DNA of 64,000 nt from Segatella copri (GTDB taxonomy: Bacteria > Bacteroidota > Bacteroidia > Bacteroidales > Bacteroidaceae). The notes under the pieces are model-generated. The model was not told the DNA's origin and did no database searches. It worked only from the letters and a program-made list of their open reading frames with translations. The position numbers and the translations under genes are program-made. The DNA lies in contig NZ_JAPDVG010000001.1 in the NCBI RefSeq assembly GCF_026015625.1, positions 2,311,001 to 2,375,000 on the forward strand, in the 5' to 3' direction. Of this stretch, positions 15,172 through 23,458 are shown one piece after another (within the stretch, counting starts at the first letter, position 1; each line of letters opens with the position of its first letter).

Positions 15172-16164
15172 CTATTTCTTTGAAAAGTATTTGCGACCTT
15201 TTATTATAATAAGGCCTTGTCGATTGACTTGAGCTGTCCGCCTTCCCAAAACATCATAAGTCTTGTGCTCAGACTCTCTCTTCACTATAGGCTGACAGAT
15301 ATGATTAGGCTGCAAAATTTTCTGAATGGAGAAATCAGCAAATCTGAGTTCTTCGTCGCGCAGTAGGTTTTCCATCGAGCGATTATCGCCGATATAACGA
15401 TAAATTCCCCATTTGGGTCGTAGTCCAGCACAGTCAGTACGCCACATATCGCAAGACTCTGCGTCTACGCGAAGCACTTGCTCGCCAGTCTTAACATCGT
15501 TAATAACCACCGAATACAGCCCTTTCTCCCCAAAACGAACACTTTCGGTCACCTCTACCCAATGGCCCATCAGTAAGGTTAAGTCTGCCGAAGCCATAGT
15601 CTTCAGAGTATTCGTATGCCTATCATGATGTCTTACCTGTAGCACCTGCTTCTCTTTCTTCCCGCTACCCGTGGTTCGACAAGTAAACGTAATGAGCGGC
15701 GTAGACACATCAGCCGTTCCAGCCTTATTGTCGATGCCTTTCAACTGATGGATATGTGTAAAATTCTTGGTTGTCAGCAATCCCTTAGGCAGCAGAAACT
15801 TCCATTTGAAAACCATCGTTTCGCCTTCAAAGCCAATCATAGCCTCAGGCGAATTATCGAAAGTCTTGATTTCGTTGCGCTGTCGATCGGTAGTACTCTC
15901 AATGCCCCGGTCATCATCTATTTGGGCATGAATGAAAAACTGAAACACATATTTTTTCAGCGTCTCATCCATGACTTGCTGTATGTGCTGAAAAGGCTCA
16001 GAAGCATGGTCGCGCGAGAAATCAGGACACTCATACATATATCCCGAAGAAGTAATCAGTTGATAGGTCGTTGAGCTTTTACCATCGGCAATGAGTGTTC
16101 CGTCAGGTTCACCTGCCATCACCGACAATGGTAACATCACAACTGCCAAAATTAGATATTTCAT
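15172..16164 (-). CDS. secreted polysaccharide lyase-like protein (PF14099 heparin-lyase-I type)
   Basis: The likely start is the Met at 16164, which opens a signal peptide (about 18 residues, ending SVMAG); the frame also continues upstream into the kduD remnant to 16323. The mature part has DRQRNEIKTFDNSPEAM (about residues 90-106), FTHIHQLKG and LRPKWGIYR, which I associate with beta-jelly-roll lyases grouped under Pfam Polysacc_lyase. The last 40 residues (YDVLGRRTAQVNRQGLIIIK) look like the short Prevotella cell-surface sorting tail. As the last gene of the alginate locus it probably acts on a polyuronate outside the cell. The exact family and substrate are uncertain. Confidence 0.65.
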   Translation of the reverse strand: MKYLILAVVMLPLSVMAGEPDGTLIADGKSSTTYQLITSSGYMYECPDFSRDHASEPFQHIQQVMDETLKKYVFQFFIHAQIDDDRGIESTTDRQRNEIKTFDNSPEAMIGFEGETMVFKWKFLLPKGLLTTKNFTHIHQLKGIDNKAGTADVSTPLITFTCRTTGSGKKEKQVLQVRHHDRHTNTLKTMASADLTLLMGHWVEVTESVRFGEKGLYSVVINDVKTGEQVLRVDAESCDMWRTDCAGLRPKWGIYRYIGDNRSMENLLRDEELRFADFSIQKILQPNHICQPIVKRESEHKTYDVLGRRTAQVNRQGLIIIKGRKYFSKK

Positions 16165-16323
16165 ATCGTCGGCAAGATCCTGATCCATGTGATGCTGTGA
16201 ACGGCAGTTGAACGCAATCTTAGCGCCTGCATTATAAAGAGCCTCCGCCATAGCGAAGCAAATGCCATAAGCGGCACCGGTAACGAGAGCTACCTTGCCC
16301 TCAAGTGAAAACATTTTGTCCAT
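16165..16323 (-). pseudogene. kduD: kduD 5' remnant (SDR, 2-deoxy-D-gluconate 3-dehydrogenase type)
   Basis: The first 40 codons read MDKMFSLEGKVALVTGAAYG and continue as an SDR Rossmann start, matching KduD. The match stops near AKIAFN, after which the frame runs into the leader of the lyase gene. The typical glycine-motif G of GIG is changed to C (YGICFAM). The remaining 200 or so residues, including the catalytic Tyr-Lys, are lost. It lies 11 bp after the kduI remnant, the usual kduI-kduD order. Confidence 0.75.
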
Positions 16324-16334
16324 AGTAGTATTAT

Positions 16335-16530
16335 TTATTTTAAATCAGTAGTCTTAATCTTCTGCATATCTGTGTAGTCGAGGTTCTCGCCTGCCATACC
16401 CCAGATAAAGGTGTAGTTGCTTGTACCAGCAGCGCAGTGGATAGACCATTGCGGAGAGATAACAGCCTGCTCGTTGTCCATCCACTTGATGGGCGTGTTT
16501 CCTGTGGCTCGCCCATCAAGTGGCATAAAT
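16335..16530 (-). pseudogene. kduI: kduI 3' remnant (5-keto-4-deoxyuronate isomerase)
   Basis: About 65 C-terminal codons of KduI remain: [20 protein letters not shown] and [15 protein letters not shown] are diagnostic. The preceding piece [10 protein letters not shown] lies in the neighbouring frame, so the remnant has lost one base near 16495, at a 14-bp perfect inverted repeat (16481-16494 with 16509-16522). Upstream it is fused to an IS4-type transposase start. A full KduI has about 280 residues, so this copy is dead. Confidence 0.75.
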
Positions 16531-16780
16531 TGAACAATTTTCTCAAAGACGAGTTTGAGTATCGACTCGCATTCTTGACAACGAAGAACGGGAAGAGCAT
16601 GAGGAGGTTGAGTACCTGCAAAGTGGTGAACTTGCAGTTCTCTTTCTTCTCTACTCCAATCTGGCTGGAGCGTATATTTATATGTTCCATCACACCCATA
16701 ATGCACTTAATTGCACGATTATCGTCATTTTTTGCGAAAAAGCTTCGCAGATCTGAAATAATTTTTGTATCTTTGCTCAC
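16531..16780 (-). pseudogene. IS4-type transposase N-terminal fragment
   Basis: The frame from the Met at 16780 begins MSKDTKIISDLRSFFAKN and contains [20 protein letters not shown], typical of the N-terminus of IS4-like transposases of Bacteroidota. It stops at about LRKLFN, where kduI sequence begins. The catalytic DDE part and the other IS end are missing, so a deletion joined the element to kduI. Confidence 0.65.
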
Positions 16781-16937
16781 GGCTTTGAAGTTTTATCTTT
16801 ATTCTTTAGCGATTGTAAAGATACTCATTTTCTGTGAGTTATACAAACTTCAGAGCCTTTTTTATTCCAAAATTACGTTAAATCACGCTTGTGAATTTTC
16901 ACTTGCGAAACTTTAGTCAATTATTTTAAGCAAGCAC

Positions 16938-18299
16938 CTATTCCACGGTGCCTTGCTGCTCAATGCGCTTGGCCTCTTCCAAGAGCTTGATGGCATCCAC
17001 ATACTGGGCGATGCCCTGTGCCACCTCCTTGGCTGCCTTCATCGCAAGAACCACAGTCTGAGGACGATGCACCACATCACCTCCGGCAAATACGCCTCGG
17101 CGAGTGGTCATACCGTATGGACGTTCCACCACCTTGACATAGCCCTTCTCATCTACCTCGATACCTGCCGTGGTAGACACGATGCGATTGGCTGGACGAG
17201 AACCGATGGCCAGATAGATGCGGTCGAACTTCTCCACTCTCTCGCCCTCTGGGGTATTGAGCACACAGCTGCCGAGTCTACCATTCTTGCCCTTGAGGAA
17301 AGCCTCTACGGTGGTCTTCCACTCAAACTTCACTCCTTCCTTCACAGCCTCCTCATACTCGCTCTGGATGGCAGGCATCTCTTCCTGGGTCTTGCGATAG
17401 AGCACAGTTACGTCGGCTCCCAGTCGGATAGCGGTACGAGCGGCATCCATCGCCACATTGCCACCGCCGATGACGCCTACCTTCTCGCCATCACGCAGAG
17501 GCACCATCTCTCTAGTCAAGGCACCCTCATTATAGGCATTCACATTGTGCAGGAAGTAGGTGCTCTGGCTCACACCATGGAGCTTGCTGCCCGGTGTGGA
17601 ATCCATGTTCTGTGGCACACTGGTACCCGTGCCCATGAAGATAGCATCATAGCCGGCACGGAACAGGCTGTCGATGGTAACATTGTTCTCACCCACCATG
17701 CTGTTGGTGATAAACTGTACGCCCAATGCCTCAATCTTGCTCACCTCATCGCGCACCACGCTCTTAGGCAGTCGATACTCAGGAATGCCATACATCAGCA
17801 CACCGCCCGGCTCTGCCTGTCCCTCGAAGATGGTTACATTGAAGCCCTGGCGAGCCAAATCGCCCGCTACGGTCAGACCTGCAGGTCCTGAACCGATGAC
17901 GGCTACCCTGCCACGAGTTTTCTGTGGCAAGCGCTCACGAGAGAGATTCATCTTGGTATCGAAGTCGGCGAGAAACTGCTCCAACTTGCCTATCTGCACC
18001 GGTTTGCCCTTCTTGCCCAGCACACAGTGACCCTGGCACTGCTTCTCGTGAGGGCACACACGACCGCAGATGGCAGGCAGGTTGCTCTTGGCATTGATGA
18101 TGCTCATCGCCGCACCCATATTGCCCATGGACAATTCGTGTACAAAGTCGGGGATATCATTCTCTATAGGACAGCCCTTGCGACACTGCGGAATCTTGCA
18201 GTGCAGACAGCGCTTGGCCTCCTCAATAGCCTCTCGGGTAGAGAAGCCCTCGTTTACCACTTGGAAATTAATATCTTTCTTTTCTTCCTGTTCACTCAT
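16938..18299 (-). CDS. gltD: NADPH-dependent glutamate synthase small subunit-type oxidoreductase (GltD-like)
   Basis: The start at 18299 (MSEQEEKK) gives 453 residues, the usual GltD size; the longer frame to 18359 lacks support. Two cysteine clusters for iron-sulfur binding are visible: CLHCKIPQCRKGCP (about residues 32-45) and CGRVCPHEKQCQGHC (about 77-92). An FAD site (VAVIGSGPAGLTVAGDLARQ) and an NADPH site (VGVIGGGNVAMDAARTA) follow. No GltB large subunit is adjacent, which fits the stand-alone group that passes electrons to other partners. It lies 25 bp after kdgA in the alginate operon, an unexpected neighbour for sugar catabolism. Confidence 0.85.
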   Translation of the reverse strand: MSEQEEKKDINFQVVNEGFSTREAIEEAKRCLHCKIPQCRKGCPIENDIPDFVHELSMGNMGAAMSIINAKSNLPAICGRVCPHEKQCQGHCVLGKKGKPVQIGKLEQFLADFDTKMNLSRERLPQKTRGRVAVIGSGPAGLTVAGDLARQGFNVTIFEGQAEPGGVLMYGIPEYRLPKSVVRDEVSKIEALGVQFITNSMVGENNVTIDSLFRAGYDAIFMGTGTSVPQNMDSTPGSKLHGVSQSTYFLHNVNAYNEGALTREMVPLRDGEKVGVIGGGNVAMDAARTAIRLGADVTVLYRKTQEEMPAIQSEYEEAVKEGVKFEWKTTVEAFLKGKNGRLGSCVLNTPEGERVEKFDRIYLAIGSRPANRIVSTTAGIEVDEKGYVKVVERPYGMTTRRGVFAGGDVVHRPQTVVLAMKAAKEVAQGIAQYVDAIKLLEEAKRIEQQGTVE

Positions 18300-18324
18300 A
18301 CTTGTTACTCTCCTATTTTTAAAG

Positions 18325-18990
18325 TTACTGAGCCTGTGCAACAAAAGCCAAAGACTCACGGCACTTGTCGCTCACTGCCTTCCAATCACCAGCAGCGATA
18401 GTGGCCTTCGGGAAAAGCTTAGAGCCCATACCTACACAGTTGGCACCTGCCTTAATCCAAGAAGCTATGTTATCTGCATCTGGAGATACACCACCTGTAA
18501 CCATGATAAGCGACCAAGGCATTGGGGCCTTCAAGCCCTTAACAAAGTTAGTACCAAGAACGTCACCAGGGAATACCTTGCAAAGATCGCAACCCATCTC
18601 CTGAGCCATACCAACCTCTGTTACTGAGCCACATCCTGGTGTATAAGGAATAAGACGACGGTTGCAAACCTTAGCTACGTCTGGGTTGAACAACGGACCT
18701 ACTACAAAGCAAGCACCAAGCTGAATGTAAAGAGATGCTGTAGGAGCGTCGACGATAGAGCCTACACCCATTGCCATATCTGGACATTCCTTAGCTGCAA
18801 ACTTAACTACCTCAGCGAATACCTCGTGAGCGAAGTCACCACGGTTGGTAAACTCGAATGCACGAACACCACCATCATAGCAAGCCTTTACGATGTTCTT
18901 TGCTATCTCTACGTCGTTATTATAGAATACAGGCACCATACCAGTCTCGGTAATCTTTGCAAGCACCTGCTGTTTGTTGAATTTAGCCAT
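18325..18990 (-). CDS. kdgA: KDPG aldolase (2-dehydro-3-deoxy-phosphogluconate aldolase)
   Basis: The start at 18990 ([10 protein letters not shown]) gives 221 residues, the normal size; the upstream extension reads through a C-rich spacer. The TIM-barrel aldolase shows the Schiff-base lysine in [12 protein letters not shown] and phosphate-binding segments such as MVTGGVSPD. It splits 2-keto-3-deoxy-6-phosphogluconate to pyruvate and glyceraldehyde 3-phosphate, the last step for alginate monomers. KdgK is encoded just upstream. Confidence 0.92.
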   Translation of the reverse strand: MAKFNKQQVLAKITETGMVPVFYNNDVEIAKNIVKACYDGGVRAFEFTNRGDFAHEVFAEVVKFAAKECPDMAMGVGSIVDAPTASLYIQLGACFVVGPLFNPDVAKVCNRRLIPYTPGCGSVTEVGMAQEMGCDLCKVFPGDVLGTNFVKGLKAPMPWSLIMVTGGVSPDADNIASWIKAGANCVGMGSKLFPKATIAAGDWKAVSDKCRESLAFVAQAQ

Positions 18991-19224
18991 AATGATAAAT
19001 GAAAAGCCCTCCCCCCATCCCCTTCCCCATAGGGAGAGGAGTGGTATGTTGGGCAAATTATTGTTTAAAATAAAGTTATTATTATATAAAGCTTAAGCTC
19101 TCTCCTTCCTTTTATCAGCTATATATTATAGGTATAAAAGCTGTATTAAAACTTTTATAAGCAATATCAGCATACAAATCGTCCACCATTGGGATGGGAC
19201 GTAGGTGAGGCTTTTAGCCTTTAT

Positions 19225-20247
19225 TTATCGCTGTACACGACCATTAGCATTGCCAGCTGCCAAAGCCTCTACCTCATCAACTGTAACAAGGTTGAAGTCA
19301 CCGTTAATAGTGTGCTTCAATGCCGAAGCTGCAACGGCAAACTCAAGAGCTTCACCCTGTGTAGGCTTTGTAAGCAAACCATGGATAAGACCACCTGAGA
19401 ATGAGTCGCCACCACCTACACGGTCGATAATAGGCATAATGTCATAACGACGGCTCTCATAGAACTCCTCGCCGTTATAGATAAGAGCCTTCCAACCATT
19501 ATGTGTTGCCGAGAAGCTCTCGCGCAGAGTAGAAACAACATACTTGAAGCCAAACTCCTTCTTCATCTGCTCGAAAATCTTGTGATAGCCGCTTGCGTCG
19601 GTCTGTCCACCCTCAACGTCAGCGTCTGGCTTAAAGCCAAGGCAGAGCTGTGCGTCTTCCTCGTTGCCTATGCAAACATCAACATTCTTCATCAAAGGAC
19701 GCATTACAGAGATAGCCTTCTCTGATGTCCAGAGCTTCTTACGGAAGTTGAGGTCAACACTCACTGTTACACCGTGACGCTTAGCAGCCTCACAAGCAAG
19801 ACGTGTAAGCTCGGCAGCATTGTCGCTGATAGCAGGAGTAATGCCACTCCAGTGGAACCACTGAGCACCTTCCATGATAGCATCGAAGTCGAAATCCTCT
19901 GGCTTAGCTTCTGCAATAGCAGAGTGAGCACGGTCGTAAACAACCTTTGACGGACGCATAGAAGCACCTGTCTCAGCATAGTATAGACCCACACGATCGC
20001 CACCACGAGCAACGAAGCTTGTATCTACACCATAACGACGCAATGCGTTAACTGCCATCTGACCAATCTCATGCTTAGGAAGCTTGCTCACAAAGTAAGC
20101 CTCATGACCATAATTAGCTACACTAACAGCTACGTTAGCCTCACCGCCACCAGGGATGACGCGAAGAGTTTCTGACTGGATAAAACGGTCGTTACCGACT
20201 GGAGAAAGGCGAAGCATAATCTCGCCTAGGGTTATAATCTTTGCCAT
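19225..20247 (-). CDS. kdgK: 2-keto-3-deoxygluconate kinase
   Basis: The 340-residue PfkB-family kinase has the N-terminal GGGEANVAVSVANYG (about residues 32-46) and the C-terminal catalytic motif DRVGGGDSFSGGLIHG (about residues 278-293, Asp as base). It phosphorylates 2-keto-3-deoxygluconate, the substrate of KdgA after phosphorylation. It is separated from the esterase gene by 148 bp and from kdgA by 234 bp, so it may have its own transcript start. Confidence 0.92.
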   Translation of the reverse strand: MAKIITLGEIMLRLSPVGNDRFIQSETLRVIPGGGEANVAVSVANYGHEAYFVSKLPKHEIGQMAVNALRRYGVDTSFVARGGDRVGLYYAETGASMRPSKVVYDRAHSAIAEAKPEDFDFDAIMEGAQWFHWSGITPAISDNAAELTRLACEAAKRHGVTVSVDLNFRKKLWTSEKAISVMRPLMKNVDVCIGNEEDAQLCLGFKPDADVEGGQTDASGYHKIFEQMKKEFGFKYVVSTLRESFSATHNGWKALIYNGEEFYESRRYDIMPIIDRVGGGDSFSGGLIHGLLTKPTQGEALEFAVAASALKHTINGDFNLVTVDEVEALAAGNANGRVQR

Positions 20248-20395
20248 AAATATATATTTATTTTGTTCGTTAATATTTTTTGTTCGTTACCTACTATGTT
20301 ATAATGTGACTATCTTTTAAGATACGCTTGTATAGTTTCTTAATACTACAGTATTCTCGTCGAGAACTGTCTATCACGTCATAGAGAAGCTTCTA

Positions 20396-21391
20396 TCACT
20401 TCAAGTTCTTCTGTATGAAATCGGCCGATTTGAAAAAGATTTCCTCCATCTTGTCTGAACCTTTCGACGATAAGTTGTGATCATAGAAAGGATAGACGGA
20501 AAGCACAGCCTCACCACCCTTCTGCTTTACAGCATCAGCCAACATCTTGCTCTGTTCGCACTCCACTGTCAAGTCGTAGGTTCCACAGACGAGCAGACAA
20601 GCAGGAATATTCTTCTGGGGGATGAGGTTGATGGGCGACACGGCAGAGAGCGTTTTAGGATTGAGCTGATCGAAATAAGCGATGCGCTGAGCATCCTTCG
20701 TCTTTGCCGTAATCTTAGCCTTCTGCAGATCGTAGATTCCAGAATAGCCCACCAGCAGTTTGGCTTGCGACTTCATGGCACCCACAGCTGCCAGATGAGC
20801 TCCCGTTGACGTACCTAAGAATCCAAAACAAGAGGGGTCTACATGAAGTTCTTTGGCATGGTTTTGCACATATTTCAGCGCATCCATTACATCCTGTATC
20901 GTGACCTGAATCGTGGCGCCTAACTGTGTCGCCAAAGTATAAGAAACTCTCACGCCTGTGATTCCAGCCTGTTTGGCAAGATATTGCGACAAGATCTTAG
21001 AAGAACCATTGTTACCAGTGCGCCATCCCCCGCCATGCAGATAAATCATAAAAGGTGCGGGCTTGTCCGAAACCGCCTTGTCTACAGAAAGAATCAGTTC
21101 ATAACCATTCGCTTTCTTGTAGACGATATCTACTGTTTCTACGCCCTTGTAGAGTTTGCTTGTCAGTCTTTGCGGTTCATACTTATATGGCACCAGCACA
21201 TCAGTAAGCTTACTCATGTCCATGCGTGCCTTGGCATAACGCGCTTCTTGCAAGAGTTTATACCCACCCTGTCCATCCTCTATCAGCTTCATGGCATAGT
21301 GATTGGTGAGTTGAGTGGTCTGTGCCTTCACACCTATAGCAGTGCCTAACATGGCACAAACCAAGCATAATAAAGATAAATATTTTTTCAT
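20396..21391 (-). CDS. secreted alpha/beta-hydrolase (esterase-like)
   Basis: The 331-residue protein has a signal peptide (about residues 1-23). The alpha/beta-hydrolase fold shows the oxyanion HGGGWR (about residue 119), the nucleophile elbow GTSTG (about residue 193) and a late catalytic Asp-His pair (near YDHNLSSKG). It belongs to the lipase/esterase HGGG group, some of which remove acyl groups from polysaccharides. In an alginate locus it could deacetylate bacterial, acetylated alginate; this role is inferred from context. Confidence 0.75.
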   Translation of the reverse strand: MKKYLSLLCLVCAMLGTAIGVKAQTTQLTNHYAMKLIEDGQGGYKLLQEARYAKARMDMSKLTDVLVPYKYEPQRLTSKLYKGVETVDIVYKKANGYELILSVDKAVSDKPAPFMIYLHGGGWRTGNNGSSKILSQYLAKQAGITGVRVSYTLATQLGATIQVTIQDVMDALKYVQNHAKELHVDPSCFGFLGTSTGAHLAAVGAMKSQAKLLVGYSGIYDLQKAKITAKTKDAQRIAYFDQLNPKTLSAVSPINLIPQKNIPACLLVCGTYDLTVECEQSKMLADAVKQKGGEAVLSVYPFYDHNLSSKGSDKMEEIFFKSADFIQKNLK

Positions 21392-21445
21392 TTTCGGAAT
21401 CTTATTAGCAAATCATTTATGTTTCGGCAGTTCTGCCAAATGGGG

Positions 21446-22639
21446 TTAGTGACTGATCTGAACGTCGTAATAAGGCATCAACAGAGCACTTTTATCCGTC
21501 ATTCCCAGCTGATAAGCCAGTTTGGTATAGTTTTTATTTTCCAAAGCCTTTCCTGCTTCGAGCAAGATTGGAGTAGCACGTTGGGCATCAAACTTTTTGA
21601 TTTGCTTGTAAGTCCACTTCTCTGGCGACTTGTAATAAGGATACAAGAAAGCAACGACATCTGCCAATGACTTTTGCGAAGCAGTCTTCATAGTCCAGAG
21701 ATTTTCACCTATACCTGCAGCTATAAAAGAAGCCTGCAAGGATGCCTCACAAACAAAGGTGGAATAGTGCAAGGACAAAGTGCGAGCCAACTCCTGTGGC
21801 AGTGAACCATTCTCAGCTATCTGATTGTTGAGTTTCTGCATGAAGTCGTCGCGCAGCACTTCTCTGATTCGATTTTCGTAACCCAAGAAAGCTAATAGTT
21901 CCATGTGCGTCACGTCAAACCACAAGCCATGATTGTTTTTAGCTCTACGCTCCATTTGTCCCTGAGTGCTGTGCTCCATCCAATACAAGAAAGCCTTTCC
22001 CCATTCAGTGAGTTGTGTCTGGTCATGCTCTGTCCATCCAGCATAATCCTTGATGAGAGCCGACATACACAGAGCTCTACAAGCATGACGCGCATCCAGT
22101 ATGCCCGTACCACGAAGTTTGGTGCGTCCAGGGATGAACTGCGAATAAGTCATATTGGGATTCATACCCGTGATGCTGTCGGTAAACCATGCACGCAGAT
22201 AACGCGCACAATGTTCAGCATACAGACTCTTGCCTGTGACATAATATAACAAAGAAAGACAGTCTACGGCATTAGCCATTTTCACCATAGCCTTCTCGCT
22301 CATATAAGAATCGATTTCAGGATTCACCTTACCATCATGTCGCACATAAGGGAGTCCGTCTTTCTTTGTCGTATCCGGCCACCAGTAGCGAGACAAAGAG
22401 ATGTAATCACGAGCATCATTAGAGGGAGGTAATATCTTCGACTTGACAGTAGGAGCCTTGTCCTTCATCAGTTTAACCGCCATCCCCTCATAGAAGCCAA
22501 CCATCTTAACAGCCTGCTCATTGTTGTGCAGATAAGCCTCTTTAAGAGCAGACAGTCGCTGCTTGTCAAGAGGCAGAATCTGAGCCTTTGCAGAGACCAA
22601 AGCCCCTGCAAAGACCAGTAATACTATGAGTTTTCTCAT
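21446..22639 (-). CDS. alginate lyase-family protein (PL38-type)
   Basis: The 397-residue protein has a signal peptide (about residues 1-19, ending AKAQ) and an alpha/alpha-barrel lyase domain. Segments such as SLSRYWWPDTTKKDG (about residues 80-95), LDARHACRAL and KNNHGLWFDVTHMELLAF (about residues 240-257) are those of the Alginate_lyase superfamily; the His and Tyr/Asn in the last one are active-site candidates. The combination with PL6 and PL17 is the one reported for a Bacteroides ovatus alginate locus, as I recall, where the third enzyme is PL38. It probably cuts beta-linked uronates in the periplasm or at the surface. Confidence 0.8.
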   Translation of the reverse strand: MRKLIVLLVFAGALVSAKAQILPLDKQRLSALKEAYLHNNEQAVKMVGFYEGMAVKLMKDKAPTVKSKILPPSNDARDYISLSRYWWPDTTKKDGLPYVRHDGKVNPEIDSYMSEKAMVKMANAVDCLSLLYYVTGKSLYAEHCARYLRAWFTDSITGMNPNMTYSQFIPGRTKLRGTGILDARHACRALCMSALIKDYAGWTEHDQTQLTEWGKAFLYWMEHSTQGQMERRAKNNHGLWFDVTHMELLAFLGYENRIREVLRDDFMQKLNNQIAENGSLPQELARTLSLHYSTFVCEASLQASFIAAGIGENLWTMKTASQKSLADVVAFLYPYYKSPEKWTYKQIKKFDAQRATPILLEAGKALENKNYTKLAYQLGMTDKSALLMPYYDVQISH

Positions 22640-22656
22640 TTATTATCTACGATTTA

Positions 22657-23412
22657 TTATGAGAAGAATACACCACCATTGATATCGATGTTGGCACCTG
22701 TGATGTAAGAAGCCTTATCGCTTGCCAAGTAGCATACCAAGTCAGCCACCTCATCAGCCTGACCCTCACGACGCAGAGGATAGTTTCCCTTCATACGCTC
22801 ACGATTCTCAGGAGTGTTGAAGATGTCGTGGAAAGATGTAGCTATCGTACCAGGGCAAACAGCGTTGACACGAATGCCATCAGGACCCAACTCCTTAGCC
22901 ATAGAACGAGTAAAGGTAGAAACCGCAGCCTTAGATGTGGCATAGAGCGAAGCACCAGCACCACCACCATCACGAGCAGCCAAAGAAGAGAAGTTTACAA
23001 TAGAAGCACCAGCTGTCATGAAAGGCACAACAGCACGAGTAGCCAACCATACAGAACGCATATTAACATCCATTACGATGTCATACCAGTCGTCTTCCTG
23101 CTCGGCAATCTTCTTACGGCCAACCATACCGCCTACTACGTTTACCAAGACATCAATCTTTTCGCCAAAGGCTTTCTGAGTCTCTGCTACAAGATTCTTC
23201 ACATCAGCCACCTTGGTCATGTCGCCTTTCACGAGAATGCACTCGCCACCTACCTGACTGATTAACTCAGCAGTCTCCTTGGCAGCTGCCTCATTACCGA
23301 AATAGTTAACGCAAACCTTGGCACCATCGGCTGCCAACTGCACTGATACTGCTCTACCCAAGTCTCTTGAACCACCAGTAACGATGGCTACTTTATTTTC
23401 AAATCTTTTCAT
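22657..23412 (-). CDS. SDR oxidoreductase, probable 4-deoxy-L-erythro-5-hexoseulose uronate (DEH) reductase
   Basis: The 251-residue SDR has the cofactor motif TGGSRDLGRAV (about residues 12-22) and the Ser-Tyr-Lys triad in FSSLAARDGGGAGASLYATS followed by KAAV (about residues 140-164). Between the transporter and the PL38-type lyase, it is well placed to reduce DEH to 2-keto-3-deoxygluconate for KdgK. The DEH role is inferred from the locus; SDR sequence alone does not fix the substrate. Confidence 0.8.
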   Translation of the reverse strand: MKRFENKVAIVTGGSRDLGRAVSVQLAADGAKVCVNYFGNEAAAKETAELISQVGGECILVKGDMTKVADVKNLVAETQKAFGEKIDVLVNVVGGMVGRKKIAEQEDDWYDIVMDVNMRSVWLATRAVVPFMTAGASIVNFSSLAARDGGGAGASLYATSKAAVSTFTRSMAKELGPDGIRVNAVCPGTIATSFHDIFNTPENRERMKGNYPLRREGQADEVADLVCYLASDKASYITGANIDINGGVFFS

Positions 23413-23458
23413 ATTAATTTAATAATTTAGTTATTTGTATTAATTGTATTTTTTCTAT

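Noticed and set aside
19000..19040. C-rich stretch upstream of kdgA as a regulatory element
   Set aside because: It is a low-complexity spacer (CCCTCCCCCCATCCCC) with only a weak hairpin; nothing ties it to control of kdgA.
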